From Pontibacterium sp049599735 (GTDB taxonomy: Bacteria > Pseudomonadota > Gammaproteobacteria > Pseudomonadales > Balneatricaceae): 64,000 nucleotides of DNA. The DNA lies in contig JBMYOX010000002.1 of the NCBI GenBank assembly GCA_049599735.1, positions 1-64,000 of the forward strand, written 5' to 3'. Below, piece by piece: positions 8,308-17,267 of the stretch (positions within the stretch are counted from its first letter, which is position 1; every line of letters starts with the position of its first letter). The notes beneath the pieces are model-generated. The model worked only from the letters and a program-made list of their open reading frames with translations. It was not told where the DNA came from and did no database searches. The translations under genes were made by a program, and so were the position numbers.

Positions 8308-9360
8308 GTGAATCCCAGTATTTCAATTGCCGGACGGAAAATTGGTATGGACTACTCCCCATACGTTATTGCTGAGCTATCTGCTAATCATAATGGCAGT
8401 CTGAAAACAGCGATGAGAATCATTGAAGAAGCAAAAAAGTCAGGTGCCGCTGCCGTTAAGCTGCAAACTTATACGCCTGATACAATCACACTCGATAGTG
8501 ATGCCGAAGAGTTTCAGATTCATGGTGGGTTATGGGATGGAGAAACACTGTATAATCTTTATAAAAGTGCATATATGCCGTGGAGTTGGCATGCCGACTT
8601 ATTTGAGTATGCCCGTAAGCTTGATATCACAATTTTTAGCTCCCCATTTGATAATACTGCAGTGGACTTGTTGGAAGACTTGAACGCACCGGCCTATAAA
8701 ATTGCCTCTTTTGAGGCCGTTGACCTGCCTCTGATACGATATGTTGCCAGCACCGGGAAGCCCATGATTATCTCGACAGGGATGGCCAATATGGAAGAAA
8801 TCGGAGAGGCTATTGATGCTGCCCGCTCGGGCGGCTGTAATGAACTGGCAGTTTTGCACTGCGTGAGTGGATACCCAGCCCCGGCGGAAGATTACAATTT
8901 ACGGACGGTGCCTGACATGATTAAGCGATTTGGTCTGGTGACTGGATTATCAGATCATACGCTGGATAACACAACGGCCATTGCGAGTGTGGTGTTGGGT
9001 GGCAGCATTATTGAAAAACATTTTACTCTGGACCGTACTGGAGGAGGGCCTGATGATAGCTTTTCACTGGAGCCTGCTGAGTTGGGGGCGTTATGCCGCG
9101 ATAGTCATACTGCTTGGAAGTCTTTGGGGCAGGTAGATTATGGCTGTAAATCCAGTGAACAGGGTAATATAAAATTTCGGCGTTCATTGTATTTTGTCAA
9201 AGATCTTCGGGAGGGAGAGGTAATTACAGAGGCTGCCGTAAGAAGTGTCCGACCGGGTTACGGACTGGCACCAAAATATTTAAATGACATATTGGGTAAG
9301 AAAGTCTTACAGAATGTGAAGGCTAAGACTGCGACAAAAATAGCATTAATTGAGAAATAG
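8308..9360 (+). CDS. pseI: Pseudaminic acid synthase PseI (NeuB family)
   Basis: PseI condenses 2,4-diacetamido-2,4,6-trideoxy-L-altrose with phosphoenolpyruvate to give pseudaminic acid. The NeuB TIM barrel shows YVIAELSANHNGS near residue 18, AAVKLQTYTPDTI near 47, and IIEKHFTLDR, which carries the metal-binding histidine. A C-terminal SAF antifreeze-like domain (about 290-350) starts at RRSLYFVKDLREGE. The start is GTG, supported by AAGGGG 8 bases upstream. No gene follows in overlap, so the tight pse block ends here. Confidence 0.95.
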   Translation: MNPSISIAGRKIGMDYSPYVIAELSANHNGSLKTAMRIIEEAKKSGAAAVKLQTYTPDTITLDSDAEEFQIHGGLWDGETLYNLYKSAYMPWSWHADLFEYARKLDITIFSSPFDNTAVDLLEDLNAPAYKIASFEAVDLPLIRYVASTGKPMIISTGMANMEEIGEAIDAARSGGCNELAVLHCVSGYPAPAEDYNLRTVPDMIKRFGLVTGLSDHTLDNTTAIASVVLGGSIIEKHFTLDRTGGGPDDSFSLEPAELGALCRDSHTAWKSLGQVDYGCKSSEQGNIKFRRSLYFVKDLREGEVITEAAVRSVRPGYGLAPKYLNDILGKKVLQNVKAKTATKIALIEK

Positions 9361-9416
9361 GCTTTTTATTTTAAGTCCATTAATCGGTTACTGATAACAG
9401 CGCCAGTTGTACTGAT

Positions 9417-10709
9417 TTGAAAAGGATAAATGTTTTGGTATTCGGTGGAGTGGCATTTTCTAATAAAATAACTCCCATTGCTACATTGTTCTTATTGGGT
9501 AGTGGTTTTTTATTTTTTGGGTGGCTTTTTTCCTGGCAGGTTCTTGAGCTCCATATTACTGCTGTTTTTGTTCTCTATGCTGCTTCGTTTGTTTTTTTTG
9601 TGGCAGCGTATGGGTCTATCGATAATGTGGTGGTGAAAGACCGGAGAGTTGATTTTTCTTTGGCGTTTGATTTGTTTGTACTCGCGGTCAGTATTTTAGC
9701 TGTGCTAAGTTTATTTTATGACAGGTTTTACTTGAGAGGTATTGATTACTTTTCTCAGGGTATGGCTGCTGCCCGTTCTGAAATAAATGAGGGATCGGTC
9801 AGTGGCAGTTTTTTCAGTGTATTCGGTAATTTTTTTTCGTACGGATATTTGATTCCGCTAATAAATACACTCTATCAGTGGGAAACTAGAAGTATCTGGA
9901 ACCGTTTTTTGGTGATAACGGGTGTTTCTTTTGTTGTTTTGTTTTTTAGTTTCTTGATGGGAGGTAGGACGGTTCTGTTGATAACGATAGTGGTTGTCTT
10001 GTCTTGTCTTGTCGGTCGTAAAACAACAGGTCATACAGCACTTCCTTCAGGTATTGGGTTGTTAAAGATATTCCTTCTTTTTTTACTGGTTTTATTTTTA
10101 TTTGGTTTTGTTTTTTATGTTAGGGCAAATACTTTTTTAGGTGGTGATTCATTTTTGTATGTTGAAAATGTTTGTACACACCTAACCAGCTTTTTAAAGG
10201 AGGGAAGCTATTCGTGTAATATAGGCGTGTCAGAAGGGGGGATTGCTGAGGCGCTGAACTATCTTAATGCAATAGGCCTTTATGCCTTCCATGTCTTATG
10301 GGTTTCTGACTCTGTGTTATTTTTTGATGCAAAAGAAGGTAGCGTACTACTGGCGGGTATTGGTAGTCTGGTCTTGAGCCGGTTTGGAATCTCTCTACCG
10401 GCACATGATTACGCCGGTTTTTTTGTCCCAGCGGGGGCAAGTATTGTTTATGATTTAGGTATAATAGCTGTGCCTGTCTTTTTTATGGCTCTGGGCCTGA
10501 TGCTCAGGCTTTCTCTGGCTTTTCATCTGGCGGGTAGGCCTTGGGCTGGCCGTTATGGATTTGTCTTTTTGTATTCCTTTTGCATCCTTTCGTTAATTAT
10601 TAGTCCAGCAAATTTGCCTGGGCTTTTGTTGGCTGGAATGTGTATTAGCCTGTATGCAGTAATGTGGTCAGCGGTAAAATTATGTTTAAAAAATGGTGCC
10701 CGATGTTAA
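9417..10709 (+). CDS. Wzy-like O-antigen polymerase candidate
   Basis: A roughly 430-residue membrane protein with about 11 hydrophobic segments and one larger loop in the C-terminal half (about residues 235-330). It is rich in Phe, Leu and Val with T-rich codons. Shape and position fit Wzy, which joins lipid-linked repeat units in the periplasm; no catalytic motif can be read directly. The start is unsure. TTG 9417 has no good ribosome site, whereas AAAAGG at 9420-9425 sits correctly for TTG 9435, and GTG 9447 is also possible. An O-antigen ligase is the alternative. Confidence 0.65.
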   Translation: MKRINVLVFGGVAFSNKITPIATLFLLGSGFLFFGWLFSWQVLELHITAVFVLYAASFVFFVAAYGSIDNVVVKDRRVDFSLAFDLFVLAVSILAVLSLFYDRFYLRGIDYFSQGMAAARSEINEGSVSGSFFSVFGNFFSYGYLIPLINTLYQWETRSIWNRFLVITGVSFVVLFFSFLMGGRTVLLITIVVVLSCLVGRKTTGHTALPSGIGLLKIFLLFLLVLFLFGFVFYVRANTFLGGDSFLYVENVCTHLTSFLKEGSYSCNIGVSEGGIAEALNYLNAIGLYAFHVLWVSDSVLFFDAKEGSVLLAGIGSLVLSRFGISLPAHDYAGFFVPAGASIVYDLGIIAVPVFFMALGLMLRLSLAFHLAGRPWAGRYGFVFLYSFCILSLIISPANLPGLLLAGMCISLYAVMWSAVKLCLKNGARC

Positions 10710-10722
10710 GTGGAAATAAACA

Positions 10723-12276
10723 ATGAAAATCGGTTTTTCTAATATATATTCTTTCAGACCTCATGTTGAGCATCTTTACTATTTGTCAAAGGTACTGTCT
10801 GATGCTGGGCACGAAATTTACTGGCTGACGTGTGATGCAAGTGTATCTAATTGTTACGCACGTGCGATTAAAGGTACCGGAAAACTAAAAGAGTGCTCTC
10901 AGTGTATCGTGGGAGGCGTTAGAAGTTATACCTGTGGGCCCGTTACTTCGATTAAAGCTGAGACATCTACTCTGGATAACTCTACGCTGGAACGCCTTGC
11001 TTTATCCAGTTCTTGCACGCTTAATCGAACAGAATCCGAGCTTGAATGGAATGAGCCTGAGGTTGTTGAGGTTAGAAAAAGCCTGCATGAACCGATTGGC
11101 TCAGTTTATAGCAGCGCGGTGGCCTGGATTAAGAGAAACAACCTTGATGGAGTAATCTGCTTTAACGGCCGTATGGATATGACACGAGCTGTTACCTATG
11201 CCTGTGAGCAGGCAGGTATTCCCTTTGTTACTCATGAGAGGACATGGTTTGGTGACGGGTTACAGTTGATCCCTAATGCAAATTGTCTATCACTGAGTGC
11301 GTTAAGCGCAATGGTTAGAGAGTTTGACGATAAACCACTGACATTAGAACAGGCACGTTTTGCTGGGAAATTGGCTGGGGAGCGTTTTTTACAACGCAAT
11401 TCACTCGAATGGCGTTTATATAATCAAAATCCAGAGCCCGTATCCTGGCCACTAGCATCCTCAGGCCTGCGTGTTCTGGTAATACCTAGCAGTAAAAATG
11501 AATTTGCTGGACACGATGAATGGTTCAGTGAGTGGGATGATAACACTCAGGCATTGGATGATTTATTGGAGGCATTCTCCATTAAGCCTGAGCAGGTTGT
11601 GGTGCGCTGTCATCCAAATTGGGCTGAAACTATTGGTCAGGCAGTGGGTGATCGGTCACTGGCTCTTTACCGAACCTGGACTAAAAATAGAGGTATCCAT
11701 TGCATCTCCAGTGCAGAAAAAGCCAGTACTTATGACTTGATTCAACAAGCAGACATTGTTGTTTTGAATGGCGGTAGCTCCGCTGTTGAAGCTGGTGTAT
11801 GTGGTAAACAGGTTATATGCCTGGGGGCTTCTACTTATCAGGCAGCAGGTTTTGTTAGGGTCTTTCGATCCCGTGCTGACCTTTGCAGGCCGGATGCCTT
11901 GAAACCGATTGACCCTGATACGGTGATTCGTAAGACACTGCGTTTTTTATATTTGCGTTCGCATCGTTTTGCGCAATATGTGAATACGGTACGTGCGATT
12001 GAAACAACACGTTATGCTTATTTTGAGGGCGCAGATCCTGAACGATTAATTTCTATGTTAATGACAGGGAAAATGCAAGCAGATGATGCGGCTTACGCAA
12101 CGAACACAGAGGGTGAAAATGAAATTATTGATGCGCTTAAACACAAAAAGTGGGGCATATTAGCTGATTATGTCGAGCTCCGTCCAAATTTGAAACCTTT
12201 GAAAATTGAGCGCAGGCTTGGTCTGCGCTGGGTTGATCAATTAAGAGCACAGTTGCCGAGAGGAGATCGCGGTTGA
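10723..12276 (+). CDS. Uncharacterised putative glycosyltransferase with cysteine-rich N-terminus
   Basis: This 517-residue soluble protein opens like a GT-B enzyme (MKIGFSNIYSFRPHVEHL, then LSDAGHEIYWLTCD). A cysteine cluster follows in residues about 43-70 (CDASVSNC, ECSQC, RSYTC). A later segment, VVLNGGSSAVEAGVCGKQVICLG, resembles the donor-binding C-domain of GT-B transferases and capsule synthesis proteins. Position between the polymerase and a GT2 gene suggests it adds one sugar, perhaps Pse. That role is inference; I know the general fold type but not the family. The stop overlaps the next start. Confidence 0.6.
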   Translation: MKIGFSNIYSFRPHVEHLYYLSKVLSDAGHEIYWLTCDASVSNCYARAIKGTGKLKECSQCIVGGVRSYTCGPVTSIKAETSTLDNSTLERLALSSSCTLNRTESELEWNEPEVVEVRKSLHEPIGSVYSSAVAWIKRNNLDGVICFNGRMDMTRAVTYACEQAGIPFVTHERTWFGDGLQLIPNANCLSLSALSAMVREFDDKPLTLEQARFAGKLAGERFLQRNSLEWRLYNQNPEPVSWPLASSGLRVLVIPSSKNEFAGHDEWFSEWDDNTQALDDLLEAFSIKPEQVVVRCHPNWAETIGQAVGDRSLALYRTWTKNRGIHCISSAEKASTYDLIQQADIVVLNGGSSAVEAGVCGKQVICLGASTYQAAGFVRVFRSRADLCRPDALKPIDPDTVIRKTLRFLYLRSHRFAQYVNTVRAIETTRYAYFEGADPERLISMLMTGKMQADDAAYATNTEGENEIIDALKHKKWGILADYVELRPNLKPLKIERRLGLRWVDQLRAQLPRGDRG

Positions 12277-13067
12277 ATAATCAGAATACAGGCCTCGTCT
12301 CAGTAATCATACCGGCCTTTAATTCAGGACTCTTGATCGGGCGTACGATTCAGTCTGTTTTGGAGCAGTCCTATACTCACTGGGAGGCCATAGTTATTGA
12401 TGATTGCTCCACGGATCATACAAAGAATGTAGTTAAGTCTTATACGGAACAGGACAGTCGTATTAAATTACTGTCTTTAGATAAAAATAATGGCGCACCG
12501 GCTGCACCACGTAATACCGGAATTCAAGCTGCATCCGGTGAATGGGTAGCATTTTTAGATGCAGATGATGTTTGGCATCCACGTAAATTAGAATTGCAGC
12601 TCAAACATATGAAGCAGGCTGGTGTGGAATTCAGCTGTACACAAATGAAAGATTTTTATGATGATGCTTCTCTGTTTTTTTCTAGTCCAGAAAATTTTAT
12701 TTGTGAACGAGTAAGTTTTTATAAACAGCAGCTTAAGGGTCGTATTCCTACCTCAAGCGTTGTTGTACGCAGAGATGTTATGTTGAGATTTCCTTTTAAT
12801 GAGGACTTTCGCTATAAAGCTGTTGAAGATTATCACTGCTGGTTAAGAATTCATCAAGCGCTGGGTGATAGCATAAAACTGAAGTACCCACTTCTCCATT
12901 ATAGAAGAGTACAGGGGCAGCTATCGGCTTCTAAGAAATATATGCTTGAGCGTATTTATATGGTGCATAAAGAATATCCAGGTACTTCAAATATTGCTGC
13001 TTTTATGTTTACGGTTGGTCATGCATTAGGTGGGTTTTATTATCGAGTGTTGAAAAAAGGCCTGTGA
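12273..13067 (+). CDS. Family 2 glycosyltransferase
   Basis: An inverting GT-A enzyme that transfers a sugar from a nucleotide donor, presumably to the lipid-linked O-unit on the cytoplasmic face. VSVIIPAFNS opens the fold, DDCSTD is at 43-48 and the metal-binding DADD is at 96-99. The C-terminal part EDYHCWLRIHQ is typical of GT2. The start is TTG at 12273, overlapping the previous stop (TTGA). It is supported by a strong ribosome site, AGGAGA, at 12261-12266. Donor and acceptor cannot be told from sequence. Confidence 0.88.
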   Translation: MNNQNTGLVSVIIPAFNSGLLIGRTIQSVLEQSYTHWEAIVIDDCSTDHTKNVVKSYTEQDSRIKLLSLDKNNGAPAAPRNTGIQAASGEWVAFLDADDVWHPRKLELQLKHMKQAGVEFSCTQMKDFYDDASLFFSSPENFICERVSFYKQQLKGRIPTSSVVVRRDVMLRFPFNEDFRYKAVEDYHCWLRIHQALGDSIKLKYPLLHYRRVQGQLSASKKYMLERIYMVHKEYPGTSNIAAFMFTVGHALGGFYYRVLKKGL

Positions 13068-13158
13068 ATATAAATCAAGTTCAGATGCAAGGGGGCTTTT
13101 TGATTTTTATTACCTGTCGTTTAAGTGATTTTATTTTATCGAATTAAAAATTATAAAT

Positions 13159-14124
13159 ATGAAAGATATGAAAAACATCTTAATAACCGGTGCAAATGGT
13201 TTTATCGGTAAGTCTTTATGTCATATATTATCGGATCAGAATTACAGAGTAAGTGCTCCGGTACGTAATGTTGTTAAGCCGTTGGAAACTATAAATTACA
13301 TTAAAATGGATTTGGAAAATAGTATTCCTGATTCATTGTGCTGTGATGTTGATTGTGTAGTACACCTTGCGGGCAGAGCGCATATTACTGACGACAAAGT
13401 GAAAAACCCACTTGAATCTTTTCGGAGGGTGAATTGTGATATCAGTCTGCGCCTAGCTGAACAGGCATTAAAGGCGGGTGTAAAGCGGTTTGTATTTATT
13501 AGCTCAATTGGCGTAAACGGTGCGCAAACCACAACACAGGCTTTTAATGAGCTTAGTCGTCCTACCCCCCATGCGGACTATGCAGTCTCCAAGTATGAAG
13601 CTGAACAGAGTTTAACGGCGCTGTTAAAAAATACACCTATGGAGTTGGTGATAATACGTCCACCGTTGGTTTATGGGGCGAATGCACCGGGGAATTTTAA
13701 GAGCCTGCTCAAGCTCGTGGCAGCAGGGATTCCGTTACCCCTGGCCGCTATAAACAATCAGCGTAGTTTTGTCTCACTGGAAAACTTAGTAGATTTTATC
13801 AGTCTGTCGATTGTACACCCTGCTGCAGCCAATGAAATTTTTTTGATTTCTGATGGGGTTGATATTTCAACCGGAGAAATGGTGAATTACATGGCAGAGG
13901 GAATGGCAAAAAAAATCTGGTTACTTCCCGTTCCTGTATTTCTTATGCGATGGTGCGCAAACCTGCTAGGCAGGTCGGGGACCTATATACAGCTATGTGC
14001 ATCGTTGGTTGTCGATTCCGGAAAGGCCCGCACGCTGCTGGGGTGGAAGCCTGTGATGGGTACCGGTGAGGCTTTAGTGAAAGCTGGCCGTGATTTCAAG
14101 TTTGCTCAAAAAACGCATATCTGA
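13159..14124 (+). CDS. SDR sugar-nucleotide epimerase/reductase, GalE/WbpV-like
   Basis: An NAD-dependent extended SDR protein of 321 aa with GANGFIG at 11-17, S115/S116, and the catalytic pair Y141-xxx-K145 (DYAVSKYEAEQ). In many O-antigen loci this type of gene sits directly before a WecA/WbpL transferase and a WbpM dehydratase, as here. In those loci it reduces or epimerises the WbpM product to UDP-QuiNAc or UDP-FucNAc, and I infer that role. ATG 13168 is a possible alternative start and gives the usual MKNILITG opening. Confidence 0.8.
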   Translation: MKDMKNILITGANGFIGKSLCHILSDQNYRVSAPVRNVVKPLETINYIKMDLENSIPDSLCCDVDCVVHLAGRAHITDDKVKNPLESFRRVNCDISLRLAEQALKAGVKRFVFISSIGVNGAQTTTQAFNELSRPTPHADYAVSKYEAEQSLTALLKNTPMELVIIRPPLVYGANAPGNFKSLLKLVAAGIPLPLAAINNQRSFVSLENLVDFISLSIVHPAAANEIFLISDGVDISTGEMVNYMAEGMAKKIWLLPVPVFLMRWCANLLGRSGTYIQLCASLVVDSGKARTLLGWKPVMGTGEALVKAGRDFKFAQKTHI

Positions 14125-14159
14125 AATTTATTTTTACAGATAAAAATGGATCCATTTTG

Positions 14160-15218
14160 ATGTCACTTTACATACTTTTATTGGCTGTATCTGTACTGGC
14201 ACTGTTGTTAACTGGCGTAATACGACGTTATGCTTTAGCGCAAAGTCTGCTGGATATGCCTAACGCTCGCAGCTCGCATTCTGTGCCTACGCCTAGGGGA
14301 GGTGGGGTTTCTGTTGTGGTTAGTTTTTTACTGGGTTCACTGGTTTATACCTTGGTGGCTGAAAATGGCATGGAGGCCTGGTGTGTTGGAGTATTAGGTG
14401 CAGGGGTTTTGGTCGCGGCAGTTGGGTTTTTAGATGATCATGGTCATATAGCTGCTCGTTGGAGGCTGTTGGCGCACTTTAGCGCTGCTGGTTGGGTGCT
14501 TTATTGGTTGGGCGGTGTGCCTCCATTGATCGTATTTGGGAATGAATTTGATCTCGGTGTTATGGGCTGGGTTCTGGCCATGTTCTATCTGGTGTGGTTG
14601 CTTAATCTTTACAATTTCATGGATGGCATTGATGGCATCGCGAGTATAGAAGCTTTAACAGTCTGTCTGGGGGCTGTTATATGCTACCTACTAACGCGTG
14701 AGGATGGTTTGGTCTGGGTAGACATTGGGGCACCTGTTATGCTGCCGTTGCTATTGGCTGCTGCAGTGGGTGGTTTTTTGTTTTGGAATTTCCCGGTTGC
14801 GAAAATTTTTATGGGTGATGCCGGTAGTGGTTTTATAGGGTTGGTATTGGGAGCATTATCAATTCAGGCTGCTTGGCAAAAGCCGGAACTTTTCTGGTGC
14901 TGGTTGACCTTGCTTGGTGTGTTTATTGTTGATGCTACTTATACTTTGACTTACAGGCTGATACGGGGAGATAAAGTCTATGAAGCGCATCGTAGTCATG
15001 CTTATCAATATGCATCACGTCAGTTTGATGCGCACTTGCCTGTAACTCTGGCGGTAGGCCTGATCAACTTGGCATGGTTGCTACCGCTGGCAATATTGGT
15101 GGCAATGGGTGGGCTAGATGGAATGATGGCAACAATTATTGCATATATCCCGATGGTTATTTTGGCGGTGTGGTTTAAAGCGGGACAGCCGGAGCGTTCG
15201 TCTGTTGATGCAGTTTAA
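14160..15218 (+). CDS. Undecaprenyl-phosphate sugar-1-phosphate transferase (WecA/WbpL-like)
   Basis: An integral membrane enzyme of the MraY/WecA family that starts O-unit assembly by moving a HexNAc-1-phosphate onto undecaprenyl phosphate. SVPTPRGGG (41-49), LDDH (91-94), NFMDGIDG (152-159) and MGDAGS (218-223) are the conserved cytoplasmic loop motifs, and a late HRSHAYQ completes the set. About 10-11 membrane segments surround them. The neighbouring SDR and WbpM-type genes suggest a QuiNAc or FucNAc donor. TTG 14157 lies directly before the chosen ATG. Confidence 0.88.
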   Translation: MSLYILLLAVSVLALLLTGVIRRYALAQSLLDMPNARSSHSVPTPRGGGVSVVVSFLLGSLVYTLVAENGMEAWCVGVLGAGVLVAAVGFLDDHGHIAARWRLLAHFSAAGWVLYWLGGVPPLIVFGNEFDLGVMGWVLAMFYLVWLLNLYNFMDGIDGIASIEALTVCLGAVICYLLTREDGLVWVDIGAPVMLPLLLAAAVGGFLFWNFPVAKIFMGDAGSGFIGLVLGALSIQAAWQKPELFWCWLTLLGVFIVDATYTLTYRLIRGDKVYEAHRSHAYQYASRQFDAHLPVTLAVGLINLAWLLPLAILVAMGGLDGMMATIIAYIPMVILAVWFKAGQPERSSVDAV

Positions 15219-15251
15219 TTCCACTATCAGCTTTTAAACACAGAGGTACAT

Positions 15252-17204
15252 ATGGAATTGTCTGGTGTTTCAAACACATCTCTTCACTATCGGGTGATGA
15301 CCCTCAGCCGTAACCGCAAAAAAATAATTATGGTCATAGCTGATTTTTTGGCTTTACCTATGGCGCTGTGGTCAGGTTATGCCATGCGTCTGGCTGAATG
15401 GTGGCCGATTGATTATATGCTGGCTGCCTGGTGGTTGTTTTTGCTCACGCCGGTGTTTGGCCTACTTATTTTTATGAAGTTAGGGCTTTACCGTGCCGTT
15501 GTTCGTTTCATGGGTAACCAGGCAATTTGGGCGGTAGTCATAGGTGTTGCGCTATTGGCCTTAGTGATGTGGTCCGCTGCATTTATTTTCAAGCTGGAAC
15601 CGTTCCCCAGGTCTGTGCCGATTAATTTTGCTTTAGCTGCGCTGGTGTACGTTGGGGGAAGCCGTTTACTGGTACGCAATTATTATCAATGGCTGTTAAG
15701 GTATTATACCGAAAAAAAACCTGTCCTTATCTATGGTGCGGGTGGTGCAGGGGTTCAGTTAGCACTTGCTCTGGCGGGTGGGCGTGAGTACATGCCAGTT
15801 GGTTTTTTGGACGATGACCGCTCTCTCCGGGATAGCGTGGTAGGGGGAGTACGTGTACAAAGTCCGGAAAAAATACCGGAACTGATCGAGAGGTTTAGGG
15901 TAACTCACGTGTTACTTGCTCTGCCCACAATCAGTAAGGTTGAGCGTAAACGTATTCTGGAGGCCTTGTCGGAGTATCCGGTGCACGTAAAAACAATGCC
16001 TTCAATGCCGGAAATTTTTTCTGGAGAAGCTGTTGATAGCCTGAGAGATGTCGACGCAGAAGACCTTCTTGGGCGTGAGCCAGTACCCCCTATTCAGTCG
16101 CTGCTGGATATGAGTATCCGAGATAAGGTGGTATTGGTGAGTGGTGCGGGTGGTTCTATAGGCTCTGAAATTTGTTATCAGGTACTAAAGAGCAGCCCAA
16201 CGGCACTGGTGCTTTATGAATTGAGCGAGTTTTCCCTTTATTCTATTGAGCAAGAATTATCCAAGATGAATGCCGCTCTTGGCGGAAAAACCAAAATTTA
16301 CCCAGTGCTGGGTTCGGTGCTGGATGCTGAACATGTGGGGAAAGTCATCTCTCATTTTAGTGTGAATACTATTTATCATGCGGCCGCTTATAAACATGTT
16401 CCTATTGTTGAGCACAACCTGTTTCAGGGTATCCGGAATAATGCGATTGGCACACGTGTGATAGCTGAGGCCGCGCGTGCGGCTAATGTGGAACGATTTG
16501 TATTAATTTCGACGGATAAAGCTGTGCGTCCAACTAATGTGATGGGTGCGACTAAACGTCTGGCAGAGTTGATACTTCAGGATCTGGCTAAAGGTGAATC
16601 GAAGACGGTATTTTCGATGGTTCGGTTTGGTAATGTATTAGGCTCCTCTGGTTCTGTTGTACCTTTGTTTCGTAAGCAAATTGAAGCGGGTGGCCCTGTG
16701 ACGGTGACACACCCCGATATAACCCGTTTTTTTATGACAATTCCTGAAGCCGCATCCCTTGTGGTACAAGCGGGCTCGATGGCGAAGGGAGGGGATGTTT
16801 TTGTGCTCGATATGGGAGAGCCGGTACGCATTATCGATCTTGCAAAACGCATGATTCAACTTATGGGTTGTGAAATAAAATCTGTTGATAACCCTTATGG
16901 TGATATTGATATTGAGTTTAGTGGTCTTCGTCCAGGGGAAAAACTTTATGAAGAGCTGCTTATTGGAGATAGAGTAACGGGTACAGAACACCCTAAAATC
17001 ATGCGTGCTCAGGAAGAACAGCTTGAAAGAGAAGAGCTCCTTGAAATCCTGCAACACCTTGAGCAAGCTGCAGAAAAGGGTGATTGTGAAGCGGGGCGCG
17101 GGCTGTTGCAAAGAGCGGTCAGTGGTTTCTCGCCTTCATCTCCCATCGTTGATTGGTTGAGAGAGACGGATCATTCGGGTTTGCAGAGTAAAGTAGTGCA
17201 TTAG
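15252..17204 (+). CDS. wbpM: Membrane-bound UDP-HexNAc 4,6-dehydratase, WbpM/FlmA type
   Basis: Converts UDP-GlcNAc to UDP-4-keto-6-deoxy-GlcNAc with retention of C5, the precursor of QuiNAc and FucNAc. Four N-terminal membrane helices (about 25-140) precede a first Rossmann domain (GAGGAG at 162-167) and the catalytic SDR domain (GAGGSIGSE at 298-306, STDKA at 420-424). Methionine 431 stands where most SDRs have the catalytic tyrosine, with K435 retained. That Met-x-x-x-Lys form is characteristic of the large WbpM group. AGAGG precedes the ATG. This is the last + strand gene of the locus. Confidence 0.93.
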   Translation: MELSGVSNTSLHYRVMTLSRNRKKIIMVIADFLALPMALWSGYAMRLAEWWPIDYMLAAWWLFLLTPVFGLLIFMKLGLYRAVVRFMGNQAIWAVVIGVALLALVMWSAAFIFKLEPFPRSVPINFALAALVYVGGSRLLVRNYYQWLLRYYTEKKPVLIYGAGGAGVQLALALAGGREYMPVGFLDDDRSLRDSVVGGVRVQSPEKIPELIERFRVTHVLLALPTISKVERKRILEALSEYPVHVKTMPSMPEIFSGEAVDSLRDVDAEDLLGREPVPPIQSLLDMSIRDKVVLVSGAGGSIGSEICYQVLKSSPTALVLYELSEFSLYSIEQELSKMNAALGGKTKIYPVLGSVLDAEHVGKVISHFSVNTIYHAAAYKHVPIVEHNLFQGIRNNAIGTRVIAEAARAANVERFVLISTDKAVRPTNVMGATKRLAELILQDLAKGESKTVFSMVRFGNVLGSSGSVVPLFRKQIEAGGPVTVTHPDITRFFMTIPEAASLVVQAGSMAKGGDVFVLDMGEPVRIIDLAKRMIQLMGCEIKSVDNPYGDIDIEFSGLRPGEKLYEELLIGDRVTGTEHPKIMRAQEEQLEREELLEILQHLEQAAEKGDCEAGRGLLQRAVSGFSPSSPIVDWLRETDHSGLQSKVVH

Positions 17205-17217
17205 AAACAGTAAAATA

Positions 17218-17239
17218 ACCAGCCTCATTTGAGGCTGGT
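17218..17239 (-). terminator. Perfect hairpin between convergent wbpM and wzz
   Basis: Arms ACCAGCCTCA (17218-17227) and TGAGGCTGGT (17230-17239) form a perfect inverted repeat between the two convergent stops. Read on the minus strand, the hairpin is followed by the U-rich TTATTTTA, so it fits best as the terminator of wzz. On the + strand the following bases are A-rich. It may still act on both transcripts. Confidence 0.7.
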
Positions 17240-17267
17240 ATCAGAATAAAAAGATACAAGCCGTAGA

